From assembly GCF_005889735.1 (NCBI RefSeq), contig NZ_VCKY01000017.1:1-64000 (forward strand): a stretch of DNA of 64,000 nt, written 5' to 3'. The translations under genes were made by a program, and so were the position numbers. This DNA comes from Nonomuraea turkmeniaca (lineage in GTDB: Bacteria; Actinomycetota; Actinomycetes; Streptosporangiales; Streptosporangiaceae). The notes beneath the pieces are model-generated. The model had not been told where the DNA came from and made no database searches. It saw nothing but the letters and a program-made list of their open reading frames with translations. Of this stretch, positions 16,914 to 27,309 are shown in pieces. Position 1 is the stretch's first letter; every line of letters begins with the position of its first letter.

Positions 16914-18068
16914 TCAGTACCCGCCGTAGGGGTTGTTCTGGGAGGGCGGCTGGGTAGCTGGGGCGCTCGACTTGTGGCCGGCCGGGTGCGTCGGCGAGGC
17001 CGACGGGCTGGCTCCGGTTCCCGTACCGGTGGACGTCGGCTTCGTGCCCTGGGGGGCGATGACGCCGATCAGGCCGTGCTTGGTGCCGTCGATGCCGGCG
17101 GAGAACCACAACGACTTCTCGCCGCCGGTGGCCGCGGTGCCCCGCTCGAGGTCCCACAGGCCCGGCAGCACGATCTGCTTGCCGCCGGAGTCCCGCAGCG
17201 AGCCCAGGTGACGACCCTGCTTGTACGCGTGCACGGTGCCGTCGCCGAAGTTGCCGACCAGCAGCGAGCCGGAGTACGGACCCCAGCCCTGCGGCGCGGC
17301 GGTGATGCCCCAAGGGGCGTTCAGCCCGGTCCGGGAGATACGGCCGGTCAGGCGGCCGGAGGCGTTGAAGCGGCTGACGAAGCCCTTGCCCCTGCCGAAG
17401 ACCGGCTTGCCGGTGGCCGGGTCACGCAGCGCGTAGGACACCCAAATGTTGCCGTTGGCCACCGCGACGTTGTAGGCGTGGTAGCCGTCGGGCAGGGCAC
17501 CGTCATGGAACTGCCAGCGGGCCAGGCGGATGCGCCGGAAGTCCTCGTCGAAGGCGTGGATGCGGCCGTTCGCGAAGTCGGCGGCCAGCAGGAATGCCTC
17601 GTCCTCGGTCTGGACGAGCTCCAGGCCCTTGTAGTCGGCCCCGCGGGTGAACGCGGCTATGATCGCGTTCTTCGGGTCGACCTCAGCGTTCCATCCGGTG
17701 ATGGCCCCGCTCGGGCTGGAGAAGATGAATGTGGCAGGCTTGCCCTTCACGGTGAAGCCTTCGCCGGGGTTGAACACCTGGCCAGTTGGGGCTCCGCCCG
17801 GGATGGCCACCTCGGTCTGCTCCTTCTTGCCCGTGCCGGAGTAGACGGTGGCGGTGCCCGTGCCGGTGTTGGAGACCCACAGAGTCTTGCCCATGGCCAG
17901 GCCCCACGGGTTGACGACCTTGGGGTCGGTGACCGGGGCTTTGCCCTGGACGTCCGACACAAGGGGGATGACGTCGAAACGAGTCCTGGTGGTGGCGTGT
18001 GCGGGAGTGGTGAGAGTCGCTCCCAAGACGACCGCAACAGCGCAGAGTGTGATGATGCGTGGCCGCAT
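16914..18068 (-). CDS. Secreted TIGR03118-family beta-propeller protein
   Basis: 384 residues with a clear signal peptide (MRPRIITLCAVAVVLGATL, cleavage near THA at 25). The body matches the TIGR03118 family: DPKVVNPWGLAMG, LWVSNTGTGTATVY, GEGFTVKGKPATFIFSS, GLELVQTEDEAFLLAADF, GYHAYNVAVANGNIWVSYA and LNAPWGITAAPQGWGPYSGSLLVGNFGDG, recurring blade-like repeats. The last 45 residues are a Ser/Thr/Pro/Gly-rich tail, probably spanning the cell wall. The function of the family is unknown; it is extracellular. Divergent from the polyphosphate glucokinase gene. Confidence 0.9.
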   Translation of the reverse strand: MRPRIITLCAVAVVLGATLTTPAHATTRTRFDVIPLVSDVQGKAPVTDPKVVNPWGLAMGKTLWVSNTGTGTATVYSGTGKKEQTEVAIPGGAPTGQVFNPGEGFTVKGKPATFIFSSPSGAITGWNAEVDPKNAIIAAFTRGADYKGLELVQTEDEAFLLAADFANGRIHAFDEDFRRIRLARWQFHDGALPDGYHAYNVAVANGNIWVSYALRDPATGKPVFGRGKGFVSRFNASGRLTGRISRTGLNAPWGITAAPQGWGPYSGSLLVGNFGDGTVHAYKQGRHLGSLRDSGGKQIVLPGLWDLERGTAATGGEKSLWFSAGIDGTKHGLIGVIAPQGTKPTSTGTGTGASPSASPTHPAGHKSSAPATQPPSQNNPYGGY

Positions 18069-18148
18069 CCGTTGCCTCCTAGTTAGCGCTTGTGACGCGA
18101 GATACGCGGAGGGCGGGAGAGCGGTTCAGCAATTCGGGAAGGAAGAAA

Positions 18149-18865
18149 ATGAACGTGTTGGGCATTGACATCGGCGGTTCGGGGATCAAAGGCGCCCCCG
18201 TGGACACCGGCGCGGGCCGGTTGAGCGAGGAGCGCCTGCGCGTTCCCACACCTCAGCCGTCAGGCCCGGACGACGTGGCCGAGGTGGTGGCGACGATCGT
18301 CCGGCACTTCCACTGGAACGGTCCGGTCGGTGTGACGTTTCCCGGTGTGGTCGCGGACGGGGTCGTGATGTCGGCCGCCAACGTCGACCGTTCCTGGATC
18401 GGCGTGGACGCGGCGGCGTTGTTCGGCGGCGCGAGCGTGGTCAACGACGCCGACGCGGCCGGCGTGGCCGAGATGACGTTCGGCCGGGGCCGCGAGGTGC
18501 GAGGGACCGTGCTCGTGCTGACGTTCGGCACGGGGATCGGCAGCGCGCTGTTCACCGACGGGACGCTCGTACGCAACACCGAGCTGGGGCACCTGCAGCT
18601 GCACGGCAAGGACGCCGAGCACCGCGCCTCGGCACGGGCCCGGGAGGAGCACGACCTGAGCTGGGAGCACTGGGCGGAGCGGGTGCAGGAGTACCTGGAG
18701 CACGTCGAGATGTTGTTCTCACCGTCGCTGATCGTGATCGGCGGGGGAGCGAGCAGGAAAGCCGACAAGTTCCTGCCGCACATCACGCTCCGCACGCCGG
18801 TCGTCCCCGCCGCCCTGCAGAACGAGGCGGGCATCATCGGCGCGGCCCTGGCGGCCCGTCCCTGA
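18149..18865 (+). CDS. ppgK: Polyphosphate glucokinase
   Basis: 238 residues from ATG 18149, preceded by GGGAAGGAA. ROK-family kinase: the phosphate-binding loop [12 protein letters not shown] at the N-terminus, [10 protein letters not shown], the catalytic Asp in [44 protein letters not shown] and [16 protein letters not shown]. These match actinobacterial polyphosphate glucokinases, which phosphorylate glucose using polyphosphate or ATP and are the main glucose kinases of many actinobacteria. The gene is cytosolic and monocistronic; the helicase gene follows after 84 bp. Confidence 0.94.
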   Translation: MNVLGIDIGGSGIKGAPVDTGAGRLSEERLRVPTPQPSGPDDVAEVVATIVRHFHWNGPVGVTFPGVVADGVVMSAANVDRSWIGVDAAALFGGASVVNDADAAGVAEMTFGRGREVRGTVLVLTFGTGIGSALFTDGTLVRNTELGHLQLHGKDAEHRASARAREEHDLSWEHWAERVQEYLEHVEMLFSPSLIVIGGGASRKADKFLPHITLRTPVVPAALQNEAGIIGAALAARP

Positions 18866-18949
18866 TATTGGGATGCGCGCCGCGCGGCCGGTGCGGCACG
18901 ATGGGCCGTTGGCTCCGGGGAAGCGGAGCTCAAATATCCTGAAAGCGAT

Positions 18950-21900
18950 ATGGGAACGCCTTCGTTGTCCTCTCCACTCGCCGAGCTCCAATCACGCCTG
19001 CCCGAGCTCATGCCGCGCGACCAGCGGCGGTTGCGGCGCAGGCTCGACGGCATGCGCCGGGTACGCTCCCGCGACACCCGAGACAAGATCGTCGCGGAGA
19101 TCCTCGCCGACGTGGAGCGGGCCGAGCAGCGACTGGCACGCCGCCGTGAAGCCGTACCGCGGGTCACCTATCCGGAGAACCTGCCGGTCGCCCAGCGCAA
19201 GGACGACATCCTCGAGGCCATCCGCGACCACCAGGTCGTGATCATCGCCGGCGAGACGGGGTCGGGCAAGACGACGCAGATCCCCAAGATCTGCCTGGAG
19301 CTGGGCCGTGGCGTACGCGGGCTGATCGGCCACACCCAGCCCCGCCGCATCGCCGCCCGCACGGTCGCCGAGCGCATCGCCGAGGAGCTCGGCACCCAGC
19401 TGGGCGAGGTGGTCGGCTACAAGGTCCGCTTCACCGACCAGGCGAGCGACCGCACCCTGGTCAAGCTGATGACCGACGGCATCCTGCTGGCCGAGCTGCA
19501 GAACGACCGCATGCTCGACCAGTACGACACGCTGATCATCGACGAGGCCCACGAGCGCAGCCTCAACATCGACTTCATCCTCGGCTACCTGAAACAGCTC
19601 CTGCCCAAACGCCCGGACCTCAAGGTCGTCATCACCAGCGCCACGATCGACCCCGAGCGGTTCTCCCGCCACTTCGGCGACGCGCCGATCATCGAGGTCT
19701 CCGGCCGCACGTACCCCGTCGAGGTGCGGTACCGGCCGCTCGACGAGGACGACGACCAGACCCAGGGCATCGTGAACGCCTGCCAGGAGCTCGTCACCGA
19801 GGGCCCCGGCGACATCCTCGTCTTCCTGTCCGGCGAGCGGGAGATCCGCGACGCCGCCGACGCCCTGACCAAGGCCGACTTCCGCAACACCGAGATCCTC
19901 CCGCTCTACGCCCGCCTCAGCGCCGCCGAGCAACACCGCGTCTTCCAGCGTCACACCGGCCGCCGCATCGTCCTGGCCACCAACGTGGCCGAGACCTCGC
20001 TCACGGTCCCCGGCATCAAATACGTCGTCGACCCCGGCTACGCCCGCATCTCCCGCTACAGCCACCGCACCAAGGTGCAGCGCCTGCCGATCGAGGCCGT
20101 CTCGCAGGCCAGCGCCAACCAGCGCAAGGGCCGCTCGGGGCGCACCTCCGACGGCATCTGCATCCGGCTGTACGAGGAGGAGGACTTCCTCAACCGGCCG
20201 GAGTTCACCGACCCGGAGATCCTGCGGACCAACCTGGCCTCCGTCATCCTGCAGATGACCTCCATCGGGCTCGGCGACATCGAGGCGTTCCCGTTCGTCG
20301 AGCCACCGGACCGCCGCCAGGTCAAGGACGGCGTCAGCCTGCTGCACGAGCTGGGCGCCTTCGACGCGCACGGCAAGCTCACCCCCGTCGGCCGCAAGCT
20401 GGCGAACCTGCCGGTGGACCCCCGTCTGGGCCGCATGGTGCTGGAGGCCGAGAAGAACGGCTGCCTGCGCGAGGTCATGGTGATCGCCGCAGCCCTGTCC
20501 ATCCAGGACCCGCGCGAGCGCCCTGCCGAGAAGCAGCAGCAGGCCGACGAGAAACACCGCCGCTTCGCCGACCCCGAGTCCGACTTCCTGGCCTACCTCA
20601 ACCTGTGGAACTACCTGCGCGACAAGCAGAAGGAGCTCTCCTCCAGCGCGTTCAGACGGCTGTGCAAGGCGGAGTTCCTCAACTACCTGCGCGTCCGCGA
20701 GTGGCAGGACATCTACAGCCAGCTCCGCCAGACGCTCGGCGCCCAGCTCAACAGCGGCCTGGCCGAGCCGCACCACGTGCACGCGTCCCTGCTGGTCGGG
20801 CTCCTGTCGCACATCGGCGTCAAGGACGTCATGGAGAAGCGCGGCGCCGACGGCCGCCGCCCCATCCAGGAGTACATCGGCGCCCGCAACGCCCGCTTCG
20901 CCATCTTCCCCGGCTCCACGCTGGCCAAGAAGCAGCCGCAGTGGGTCATGTCGGCCGAGCTGGTCGAGACCTCCCGCCTCTGGGCCCGGGTCAACGCCAA
21001 GATCGAGCCGGACTGGGTCGAGCCGCTCGCCCAGCACCTGGTCAAGCGCACCTACTCCGAGCCGCACTGGGAGAAGAACCAGGGCGCGGTGATCGCGCTG
21101 GAGAAGGTCACGCTGTACGGCGTGCCGCTCGTCGTCGGCCGCAAGGTCAACTACGGCCGCATCGACCCCGACCTGTCACGCGAGCTGTTCATCCGGCACG
21201 CGCTGGTCGAGGGCGACTGGGACACCCACCACCGCTTCCTGAAGGAGAACCGCAAACTCCTGGAGGAGGTCGAGGAGCTGGAGAACCGCGCCCGCCGCCG
21301 CGACATCATGGTGGACGACGAGGCGCTGTTCGACTTCTACGACCAGCGAGTTCCCGCCGACGTGGTCTCCGCCCGGCACTTCGACTCCTGGTGGAAGAAG
21401 GCCGGGCGGGAGACGCCCGACCTGCTGACGTTCTCGCCGGAGATGCTGGTCAACGAGGGCGCCGACGTCAGCGCTCGCGACTACCCCGACACCTGGAAGC
21501 AGCTGGGTCAGCGGATGAGGCTGACCTACCAGTTCGAGCCGGGCGCGGACGCCGACGGCGTGACCGTGCACGTGCCGCTGCAGGTGCTCAACCAGGTCAG
21601 CGCCGATGGTTTCGACTGGCAGATCCCGGGGCTGCGGGAAGAGCTGATCACCGCGTTGATCCGGTCACTGCCGAAGAACCTGCGCCGCAACTTCGTGCCC
21701 GCCCCCAACTACGCCAAGCAGGTGCTGGCCGGGGTCGAGCAGGGCGGGGAGCCGCTGCTGGCGGCCGTGGAGCGCGAGCTGCTGCGGCTCACCGGGGTCC
21801 GCGTGCCGCGCGAGGCCTGGCAGCTGGACCAGGTCCCGGATCACCTGCGGATCACGTACCGGGTGATCGACGAACGCAGGCGCACGGTGGCCGAGGACAA

Positions 21901-22819
21901 GGATCTCGACGCGCTCAAGCGCCGCCTGGCCCCGCGGCTGCGCCAGACGCTGTCGCAGGCCGGCGACGACCTGGAGCAGACCGGCCTGCACACGTGGAGC
22001 TTCGGCAGGCTGCCGAAGGTCTTCGAGCAGGGCCGCATGAAGGGCTACCCGGCCCTGGTCGACGCCGGCGACTCGGTCTCGATCAAGATCTTCGAGACGG
22101 AGGCCGAGCAGCGTCGCTCCCACTGGCCCGGTGTCCGCCGGCTGGTGCTCCTCAACGTCACCAACCCGGCCAAGTCCCTGCTCGGCGGCCTGTCCAACCA
22201 GGCCAAGCTGGCCCTGTCCCGCAGCCCCCACGGCGGGGCGGTGGCGTTGTTCGACGACGTGGTCAACGCGGCCGTGGACAAGCTCATGCTCGACGCCGGA
22301 GGCCCCGCCTGGGACCCGGTCGCCTTCGACCGCCTCTACCAGCACGTGCGCGCTCATGCGTACGACACGGCGGCGGACGTGCTCGGCAGGGTGGAGCAGA
22401 TTCTGGTGGTCTGGCACGAGGCCGGGGCTCGCCTCGACGCCCTGCGCCCGAGCGCCGCGACGGACGACATCCGGGACCAGCTGGGCAAACTCATCTATCC
22501 AGGCTTCGTGACTGCCACCGGCTACCGGCGGCTGTCCGACATCTTGCGCTACATCCGGGCGATCGACCGCCGCCTCGCGAAGCTGCCTGAGGAGCCGTGG
22601 CGGGATCAGGAGTGGATGGATCGGGTGCACAAGGTCGAGGACGATTATCACGACCTGCTGGAGAAGCTGCATCCGGCGCGACGCGGGGATCCGGACGTCG
22701 CGGAGATCCGGTGGATGATCGAGGAGCTGAGGGTGAGCTTCTTCGCGCAGACGCTGGGGACGCCTACGCCGGTTTCCGAGAAGCGGATCGCGAAGGCGAT
22801 GGAGAAGCTCACACCGTGA
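18950..22819 (+). CDS. hrpA: ATP-dependent RNA helicase HrpA (DEAH box)
   Basis: 1289 residues, the normal length of bacterial HrpA. Walker A GETGSGKT at 101-108, the DEAH box at 198-201, motif III TSAT, and motif VI (QRKGRSGRTSDGICIRLY) lie in order. They are followed by the HA2/OB region and the long DUF3418 C-terminal domain (for example YALVDAGDSVSIKIFETEAEQ and the terminal EELRVSFFAQTLGTPTPVSEKR). Role: RNA remodelling; in E. coli, HrpA rescues stalled or collided ribosomes. Its 3' end overlaps the converging Uma2 gene by 11 bp. Confidence 0.96.
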   Translation: MGTPSLSSPLAELQSRLPELMPRDQRRLRRRLDGMRRVRSRDTRDKIVAEILADVERAEQRLARRREAVPRVTYPENLPVAQRKDDILEAIRDHQVVIIAGETGSGKTTQIPKICLELGRGVRGLIGHTQPRRIAARTVAERIAEELGTQLGEVVGYKVRFTDQASDRTLVKLMTDGILLAELQNDRMLDQYDTLIIDEAHERSLNIDFILGYLKQLLPKRPDLKVVITSATIDPERFSRHFGDAPIIEVSGRTYPVEVRYRPLDEDDDQTQGIVNACQELVTEGPGDILVFLSGEREIRDAADALTKADFRNTEILPLYARLSAAEQHRVFQRHTGRRIVLATNVAETSLTVPGIKYVVDPGYARISRYSHRTKVQRLPIEAVSQASANQRKGRSGRTSDGICIRLYEEEDFLNRPEFTDPEILRTNLASVILQMTSIGLGDIEAFPFVEPPDRRQVKDGVSLLHELGAFDAHGKLTPVGRKLANLPVDPRLGRMVLEAEKNGCLREVMVIAAALSIQDPRERPAEKQQQADEKHRRFADPESDFLAYLNLWNYLRDKQKELSSSAFRRLCKAEFLNYLRVREWQDIYSQLRQTLGAQLNSGLAEPHHVHASLLVGLLSHIGVKDVMEKRGADGRRPIQEYIGARNARFAIFPGSTLAKKQPQWVMSAELVETSRLWARVNAKIEPDWVEPLAQHLVKRTYSEPHWEKNQGAVIALEKVTLYGVPLVVGRKVNYGRIDPDLSRELFIRHALVEGDWDTHHRFLKENRKLLEEVEELENRARRRDIMVDDEALFDFYDQRVPADVVSARHFDSWWKKAGRETPDLLTFSPEMLVNEGADVSARDYPDTWKQLGQRMRLTYQFEPGADADGVTVHVPLQVLNQVSADGFDWQIPGLREELITALIRSLPKNLRRNFVPAPNYAKQVLAGVEQGGEPLLAAVERELLRLTGVRVPREAWQLDQVPDHLRITYRVIDERRRTVAEDKDLDALKRRLAPRLRQTLSQAGDDLEQTGLHTWSFGRLPKVFEQGRMKGYPALVDAGDSVSIKIFETEAEQRRSHWPGVRRLVLLNVTNPAKSLLGGLSNQAKLALSRSPHGGAVALFDDVVNAAVDKLMLDAGGPAWDPVAFDRLYQHVRAHAYDTAADVLGRVEQILVVWHEAGARLDALRPSAATDDIRDQLGKLIYPGFVTATGYRRLSDILRYIRAIDRRLAKLPEEPWRDQEWMDRVHKVEDDYHDLLEKLHPARRGDPDVAEIRWMIEELRVSFFAQTLGTPTPVSEKRIAKAMEKLTP

Positions 22820-23411
22820 AGATCGAGGTGTCGAGCTCGAAGTCAAGAGGGGCGGGCAGGTAGAGCGGCTTTCCGATGGCCACGGAGGTGACCGTGCGGT
22901 ATTCGCCGTCCTTGATGTCGCTGTGGACGGTGGCGGTCGGGGACTTCGCGATCGGATCGATCAGCAGGTAGATCGGCAGCTTGCCCACCGCGTAGAGGCG
23001 CACCTTGTCCTCGCGGTCGATGCGTACGCTGCTGGGTGAGACCACCTCGGCAGCCATGATCACCTCATACGACAGCAGCTCATCGCCCCATCGTTTGCAG
23101 TCGGGTGACCACACCACGTAGTCGGGGCAGAGCGAGTCTCGAGGCCCTTCGATGCACAAGCTTGGCCCATGTTGCGTGCCCTCCCAGCCATGCTCGTCGC
23201 ACAGCGGAATGAGGGCACGGTCCAACGCCTTGATCCTGCGGAAGTGCTCGGGGCTGCCCGCTGGGCTCACGATCAGATTCCCTTCGATGACCTCAACCCG
23301 GAGGCCGGGGAGGGGGGGTAGGGCATCGAACAGCTCTCTTACGGTTCGTGGCAGGCGCTTGCTGGGCTTGTCCGGCTTGGTCGCTGGAGGTTCGGTTGCC
23401 ATGGCTACCAT
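22809..23411 (-). CDS. Uma2-family (DUF820) putative restriction-endonuclease-fold protein
   Basis: 200 residues from ATG 23411, preceded by GAAGGGAC; a second ATG lies nine bases later. The PD-(D/E)xK core is visible: VEVIEGNLIVSP, SLCPDYVVWSPD (Asp), MAAEVVSPSS (Glu), DKVRLYAVGKLPIYLLID (Lys and hydrophobic strand). The family has many paralogues in actinomycetes and cyanobacteria; nuclease activity is predicted from the fold and rarely shown. It overlaps the end of hrpA. No partner gene is evident. Confidence 0.9.
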   Translation of the reverse strand: MVAMATEPPATKPDKPSKRLPRTVRELFDALPPLPGLRVEVIEGNLIVSPAGSPEHFRRIKALDRALIPLCDEHGWEGTQHGPSLCIEGPRDSLCPDYVVWSPDCKRWGDELLSYEVIMAAEVVSPSSVRIDREDKVRLYAVGKLPIYLLIDPIAKSPTATVHSDIKDGEYRTVTSVAIGKPLYLPAPLDFELDTSIFTV

Positions 23412-23555
23412 CGAATCTGTCCCTTCGTATTCGAACGGGCACTCTGAGTATCCCATATATCGAAGATCGGCGTGGCGACCCGGCCGGCTCCCGTGCCCGA
23501 CGGAGAGGATGGGTGCTCGCATACGGCTGACGGCAGGAACGCCGCCGAGGGGCGC

Positions 23556-24779
<1,224 letters not shown>

Positions 24780-24811
24780 CTGAGCTGAAACAGGGTGGAG
24801 CTGGGGGACTG

Positions 24812-25465
24812 ATGGTCAAGGCTGTGGTGTTCGACGTCGGGGAGACGCTCATCGACGAGACGCGCATCTGGTCGCGCTGGGCCGATCGGCTGGGCGTGAG
24901 CGGCTTCGTGCTGATGGGCGCGCTCGGCGGCATGGCCGCGCTCGATCGCCCGCACGTGGAGGCGTTCGAGCTCGTTCGGCCCGGCTTCGACCTGCGCGCG
25001 GAGGAGGCCGCCTGGGAGCGCGACGACCCCGGCGGCCTGCGTAACCACTTTGACGCCGACGACCTCTACCCGGACGTGCGCGCAGCGCTTGCCGAGCTCC
25101 GCGCGGCCGGGTACCAGGTGATCATCGCCGGCAACCAGCCCCGCCGCGCCTACGAGGCTCTGGTCGCGATGGACCTGCCGGCCGATTCCATCCACACCTC
25201 TGAGGGATGGGGCGTGGAGAAGCCGCAGCCGGAGTTCTTCGCCAAGGTGGCCGCGGTCGCGGGCAGGGAGCCCGCCGAGATCCTCTACGTGGGGGACAGG
25301 CTCGACAACGACGTGCTCCCGGCGGCGCGGGCGGGCATGCGTACCGCGTTGTTGCGCCGCGGCCCGTGGGGCTACCTGCACGCCGCGCGCCCGGAAGCGG
25401 CGGGCGCCGACGTGATCGCCGACGACCTGCATGCCCTCCTGGCCGCCGCGCGGAGGATCACCTGA
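24812..25465 (+). CDS. HAD-superfamily hydrolase
   Basis: 217 residues from ATG 24812, preceded by purine-rich GGGTGGAG and GGGGGA; an in-frame ATG at 24776 would add 12 residues. Motif I is VVFDVGETLIDE, motif II lies in QVIIAGNQPRR (Asn in place of the usual Thr/Ser context), motif III is the Lys of GVEKPQPEFF, and motif IV is ILYVGDRLDNDVLPA. A helical C1 cap lies between I and II. Probably a phosphatase of small metabolites; substrate unknown. The 3' end overlaps the converging DUF5709 gene by eight bases. Confidence 0.92.
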   Translation: MVKAVVFDVGETLIDETRIWSRWADRLGVSGFVLMGALGGMAALDRPHVEAFELVRPGFDLRAEEAAWERDDPGGLRNHFDADDLYPDVRAALAELRAAGYQVIIAGNQPRRAYEALVAMDLPADSIHTSEGWGVEKPQPEFFAKVAAVAGREPAEILYVGDRLDNDVLPAARAGMRTALLRRGPWGYLHAARPEAAGADVIADDLHALLAAARRIT

Positions 25466-25784
25466 GGTTCTCGCCGGGATCGATGCGGACCGCCCGCTCC
25501 TCTGCGGACAGGTCCGAGGAGTCGTCGTCGCCCCAGTCCTCGCCGATCTCCTCGTCCTCAGTGTCCGGTTCCAGGCCCTCGTCCGGCTGTGTCAGCCGGT
25601 GTTGGGAACGAGGCTCGCGGAGCCGATCTGGGGCCTCGCGGCGCAGGCGCTCGTCGAGAGTGTCCCTGCGCCGCGGGTCGTCCTCCACGACCTCATGATG
25701 GAGCCCGAGATCGTCGGTCCACTCAGCGACCTCGATCGCTTGCTCATCGCTCATGCCGTGCCGGTTCGGAGGTTTTTCGGTCAT
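25458..25784 (-). CDS. DUF5709-like small acidic protein
   Basis: 108 residues, strongly acidic, preceded by an AGGGGG ribosome site. The pattern TLDERLRREAPDR followed by a Gln/His/Leu-rich segment and a Glu/Asp-rich tail ending SAEERAVRIDPGE resembles actinobacterial DUF5709 proteins; this is from memory and only moderately sure. No catalytic motif or membrane segment. As last gene of the hsp20 - regulator - hemerythrin group, 33 bp after the hemerythrin stop, it may be a stress-induced protein. Confidence 0.72.
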   Translation of the reverse strand: MTEKPPNRHGMSDEQAIEVAEWTDDLGLHHEVVEDDPRRRDTLDERLRREAPDRLREPRSQHRLTQPDEGLEPDTEDEEIGEDWGDDDSSDLSAEERAVRIDPGENLR

Positions 25785-25817
25785 ATGCGCCCCCTACCCA
25801 GGGAGCGGCCCGGAATC

Positions 25818-26369
25818 CTACGACTTGGCGTGCCTTAGGGCCTCGGCCAACTCTTCCTTGCCCATGTGGGACCGGCCGGGGATGTCGGCCTTCTGTGCCT
25901 GCTCGTACAACTCCGCCTTGCTGGCGCCGGCCTGCTTGGGGACGCTGAGCGCCTTAAGCTCCTCCGCCCTGCGCTCCTGGAACGCCTTGCCCAGCTCCTT
26001 CAGCCCCTTGTCGCCGGCCTTCTTGGCCAGGGCGGGGAGGATCTTGCTCTCCTCCTCTTCGACATGGTGCGTGACGGACTCGATCAGCTGCTCCAGGGTC
26101 TTGCGGAACTCCGCCGTCCCGGGCTGCGACCTGACCAGAGCGTCGAGGAGGATTTCGGCCTCCTTGTGCTCCTCGACGCTGTGATGCGCGTCGAGGCCGG
26201 GGTAGACCCGGTCCTCCTCGGCGCGGGCGTGGGCGATGAGGAGCGCGTGCAGCTCGGCCACGGTGGCCTTCTGGTCGCCCTCCTGCTTCTTCAGCCTCTC
26301 GAAGAGGGACTCAACGGTCCTGTGGTCCTTGGTGATCAGGGTGATGACGTCGGTTGCCATGGTGGCCAC
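25818..26369 (-). CDS. Hemerythrin HHE domain protein with C-terminal Rho-N/SAP-like helical domain
   Basis: 183 residues. Four-helix hemerythrin features: DHRTVESLFERLKK (first His), LLIAHARAEEDRVYP (His with the E-x-x-x pattern), HHSVEEHKEAE, and LIESVTHHVEEEESKILP. A di-iron centre that binds oxygen or senses redox/NO is expected. The last ~50 residues (SKAELYEQAQKADIPGRSHMGKEELAEAL) match the short helix-extended-helix motif found in Rho N-terminal and SAP-type domains, suggesting nucleic-acid binding. Located in the hsp20 operon, 21 bp after the MerR-type regulator. ATG 26369 has an in-frame ATG nine bases later. Confidence 0.9.
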   Translation of the reverse strand: MATMATDVITLITKDHRTVESLFERLKKQEGDQKATVAELHALLIAHARAEEDRVYPGLDAHHSVEEHKEAEILLDALVRSQPGTAEFRKTLEQLIESVTHHVEEEESKILPALAKKAGDKGLKELGKAFQERRAEELKALSVPKQAGASKAELYEQAQKADIPGRSHMGKEELAEALRHAKS

Positions 26370-26390
26370 TGCTACCCGGCGGCTCGGGGT

Positions 26391-26705
26391 TCATTCGGAC
26401 TCGCCGAGCCGCGCCCGGGCCTCCTTCAGCTCCTCGCGCAGCGCGGCGAGCTCTCGCTCCAGCTCCAGGATGCGCCGGATGGCGATGAGCGTCATGCCTT
26501 CCTCGGTCATCCGCGTGACGTGCTGGACGGTCATGATGTCACGGCGGGAGTAGCGCCGCTGGCCGCCGCTCGACCGGCTCGGGCTGATGATGTCGTGCCG
26601 GTCCAGCCGCCGAAGGTAGGCCTGCTGCACCTGGAGCATCTCCGCCACCTGCCCAAGGGAGTAGAGGGCGGCGTGCTCGTCGTCGAAGGGCAGATCGGCC
26701 ATCAT
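26391..26705 (-). CDS. MerR-family (HspR-like) heat-shock regulator
   Basis: 104 residues; ATGATG start after GAGGAGG. The MerR HTH covers residues 13-80: YSLGQVAEMLQVQQAYLRRLDRHDIISPSRS, GGQRRYSRRDI and TEEGMTLIAIRRILELE. A C-terminal coiled coil follows (ELAALREELKEARARL). The sequence resembles HspR more than metal-sensing MerRs, with no cysteines. HspR proteins repress chaperone genes and are released by heat. It lies between hsp20 and the hemerythrin gene, so it is probably an autoregulated operon repressor acting at the palindrome in the 27248-27277 promoter. Confidence 0.88.
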   Translation of the reverse strand: MMADLPFDDEHAALYSLGQVAEMLQVQQAYLRRLDRHDIISPSRSSGGQRRYSRRDIMTVQHVTRMTEEGMTLIAIRRILELERELAALREELKEARARLGESE

Positions 26706-26766
26706 GGCCTCCTCATGGTACGGGGGGCGGACCCGGCGTGTCCGCCCCCCGTACCGACTGTCGCGG

Positions 26767-27198
26767 TCAGGCCCTGATGGCCTTCGACTCGCCTCGTTGG
26801 ATCTCCACCTTGCGCGGTTTGGCGCGCTCCAGCACCGGGATGCGGACGGTCAGCACGCCGTTGGCGTAGCCGGCGTCGATCTTGTCGCTGTCCAGGTGCT
26901 CGGAGAGGTAGACGCGCCGCGTGAACGTGCCCATGGGACGCTCCCGCACGAACAGGCGCTCATTCTCGGCGATCTCCTGCTCACGGCGCGCGCTGACGCT
27001 GAGCACGCCGCGGTCGACCGTGACCTCGATGGAGTCGGGGTCGATGCCGGGCAGGTCGAAGCGAAGAAGCACGTCGTCGTCGCGGCGCAGCCCGTCCATG
27101 GGCATGACCGACCCGCCGGCGTCGAAGGTCTGCTGAGCCAGACGGTTGAACTGGCGCTCGAACTCCTGGAAGAACGGATCGATCGAGGTCAAGAGCAT
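26767..27198 (-). CDS. Small heat-shock protein Hsp20 family
   Basis: 143 residues from ATG 27198, set by GGAGG seven bases upstream (a TTG six bases earlier is less likely). Alpha-crystallin domain: LLRFDLPGIDPDSIEVTVDRGVLSVSARREQE, the beta-5/beta-6 loop, TFTRRVYLSEHLDSDKIDAGYANGVLTVRIPV with the conserved A-x-x-x-NGVL signature, and a C-terminal PRKVEI extension. Role: ATP-independent holdase that protects denatured proteins. First gene of the stress operon. Confidence 0.94.
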   Translation of the reverse strand: MLLTSIDPFFQEFERQFNRLAQQTFDAGGSVMPMDGLRRDDDVLLRFDLPGIDPDSIEVTVDRGVLSVSARREQEIAENERLFVRERPMGTFTRRVYLSEHLDSDKIDAGYANGVLTVRIPVLERAKPRKVEIQRGESKAIRA

Positions 27199-27247
27199 CT
27201 CCAAACCTCCTTGCTGCTCGTGGTTCTGCAGCTAACCTCTAACTTCA

Positions 27248-27277
27248 TTTGTAGGTTACCTGTAGAGAGGAATGCAA
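27248..27277 (-). promoter_or_regulatory. hsp20 promoter with palindromic operator in the spacer
   Basis: On the minus strand, TTGCAT (27277-27272) and TACAAA (27253-27248) are separated by 18 bp, a plausible housekeeping promoter for hsp20. The spacer side contains the palindrome AGGTAACCT (27261-27253). A TAACCT/AGGTTA inverted pair spans 27233-27258. A dyad between -35 and -10 is the classic placement for MerR-family regulators, fitting the adjacent HspR-like gene. Binding is inferred. Confidence 0.55.
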
Positions 27278-27309
27278 GCAAGTACGGTAAGAAGCTCCTC
27301 ACCCCCTAG

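Noticed and set aside
18992..21067. A 691-codon minus-strand frame opposite hrpA
   Set aside because: Antisense codon-bias artefact; hrpA is intact and full length on the plus strand.
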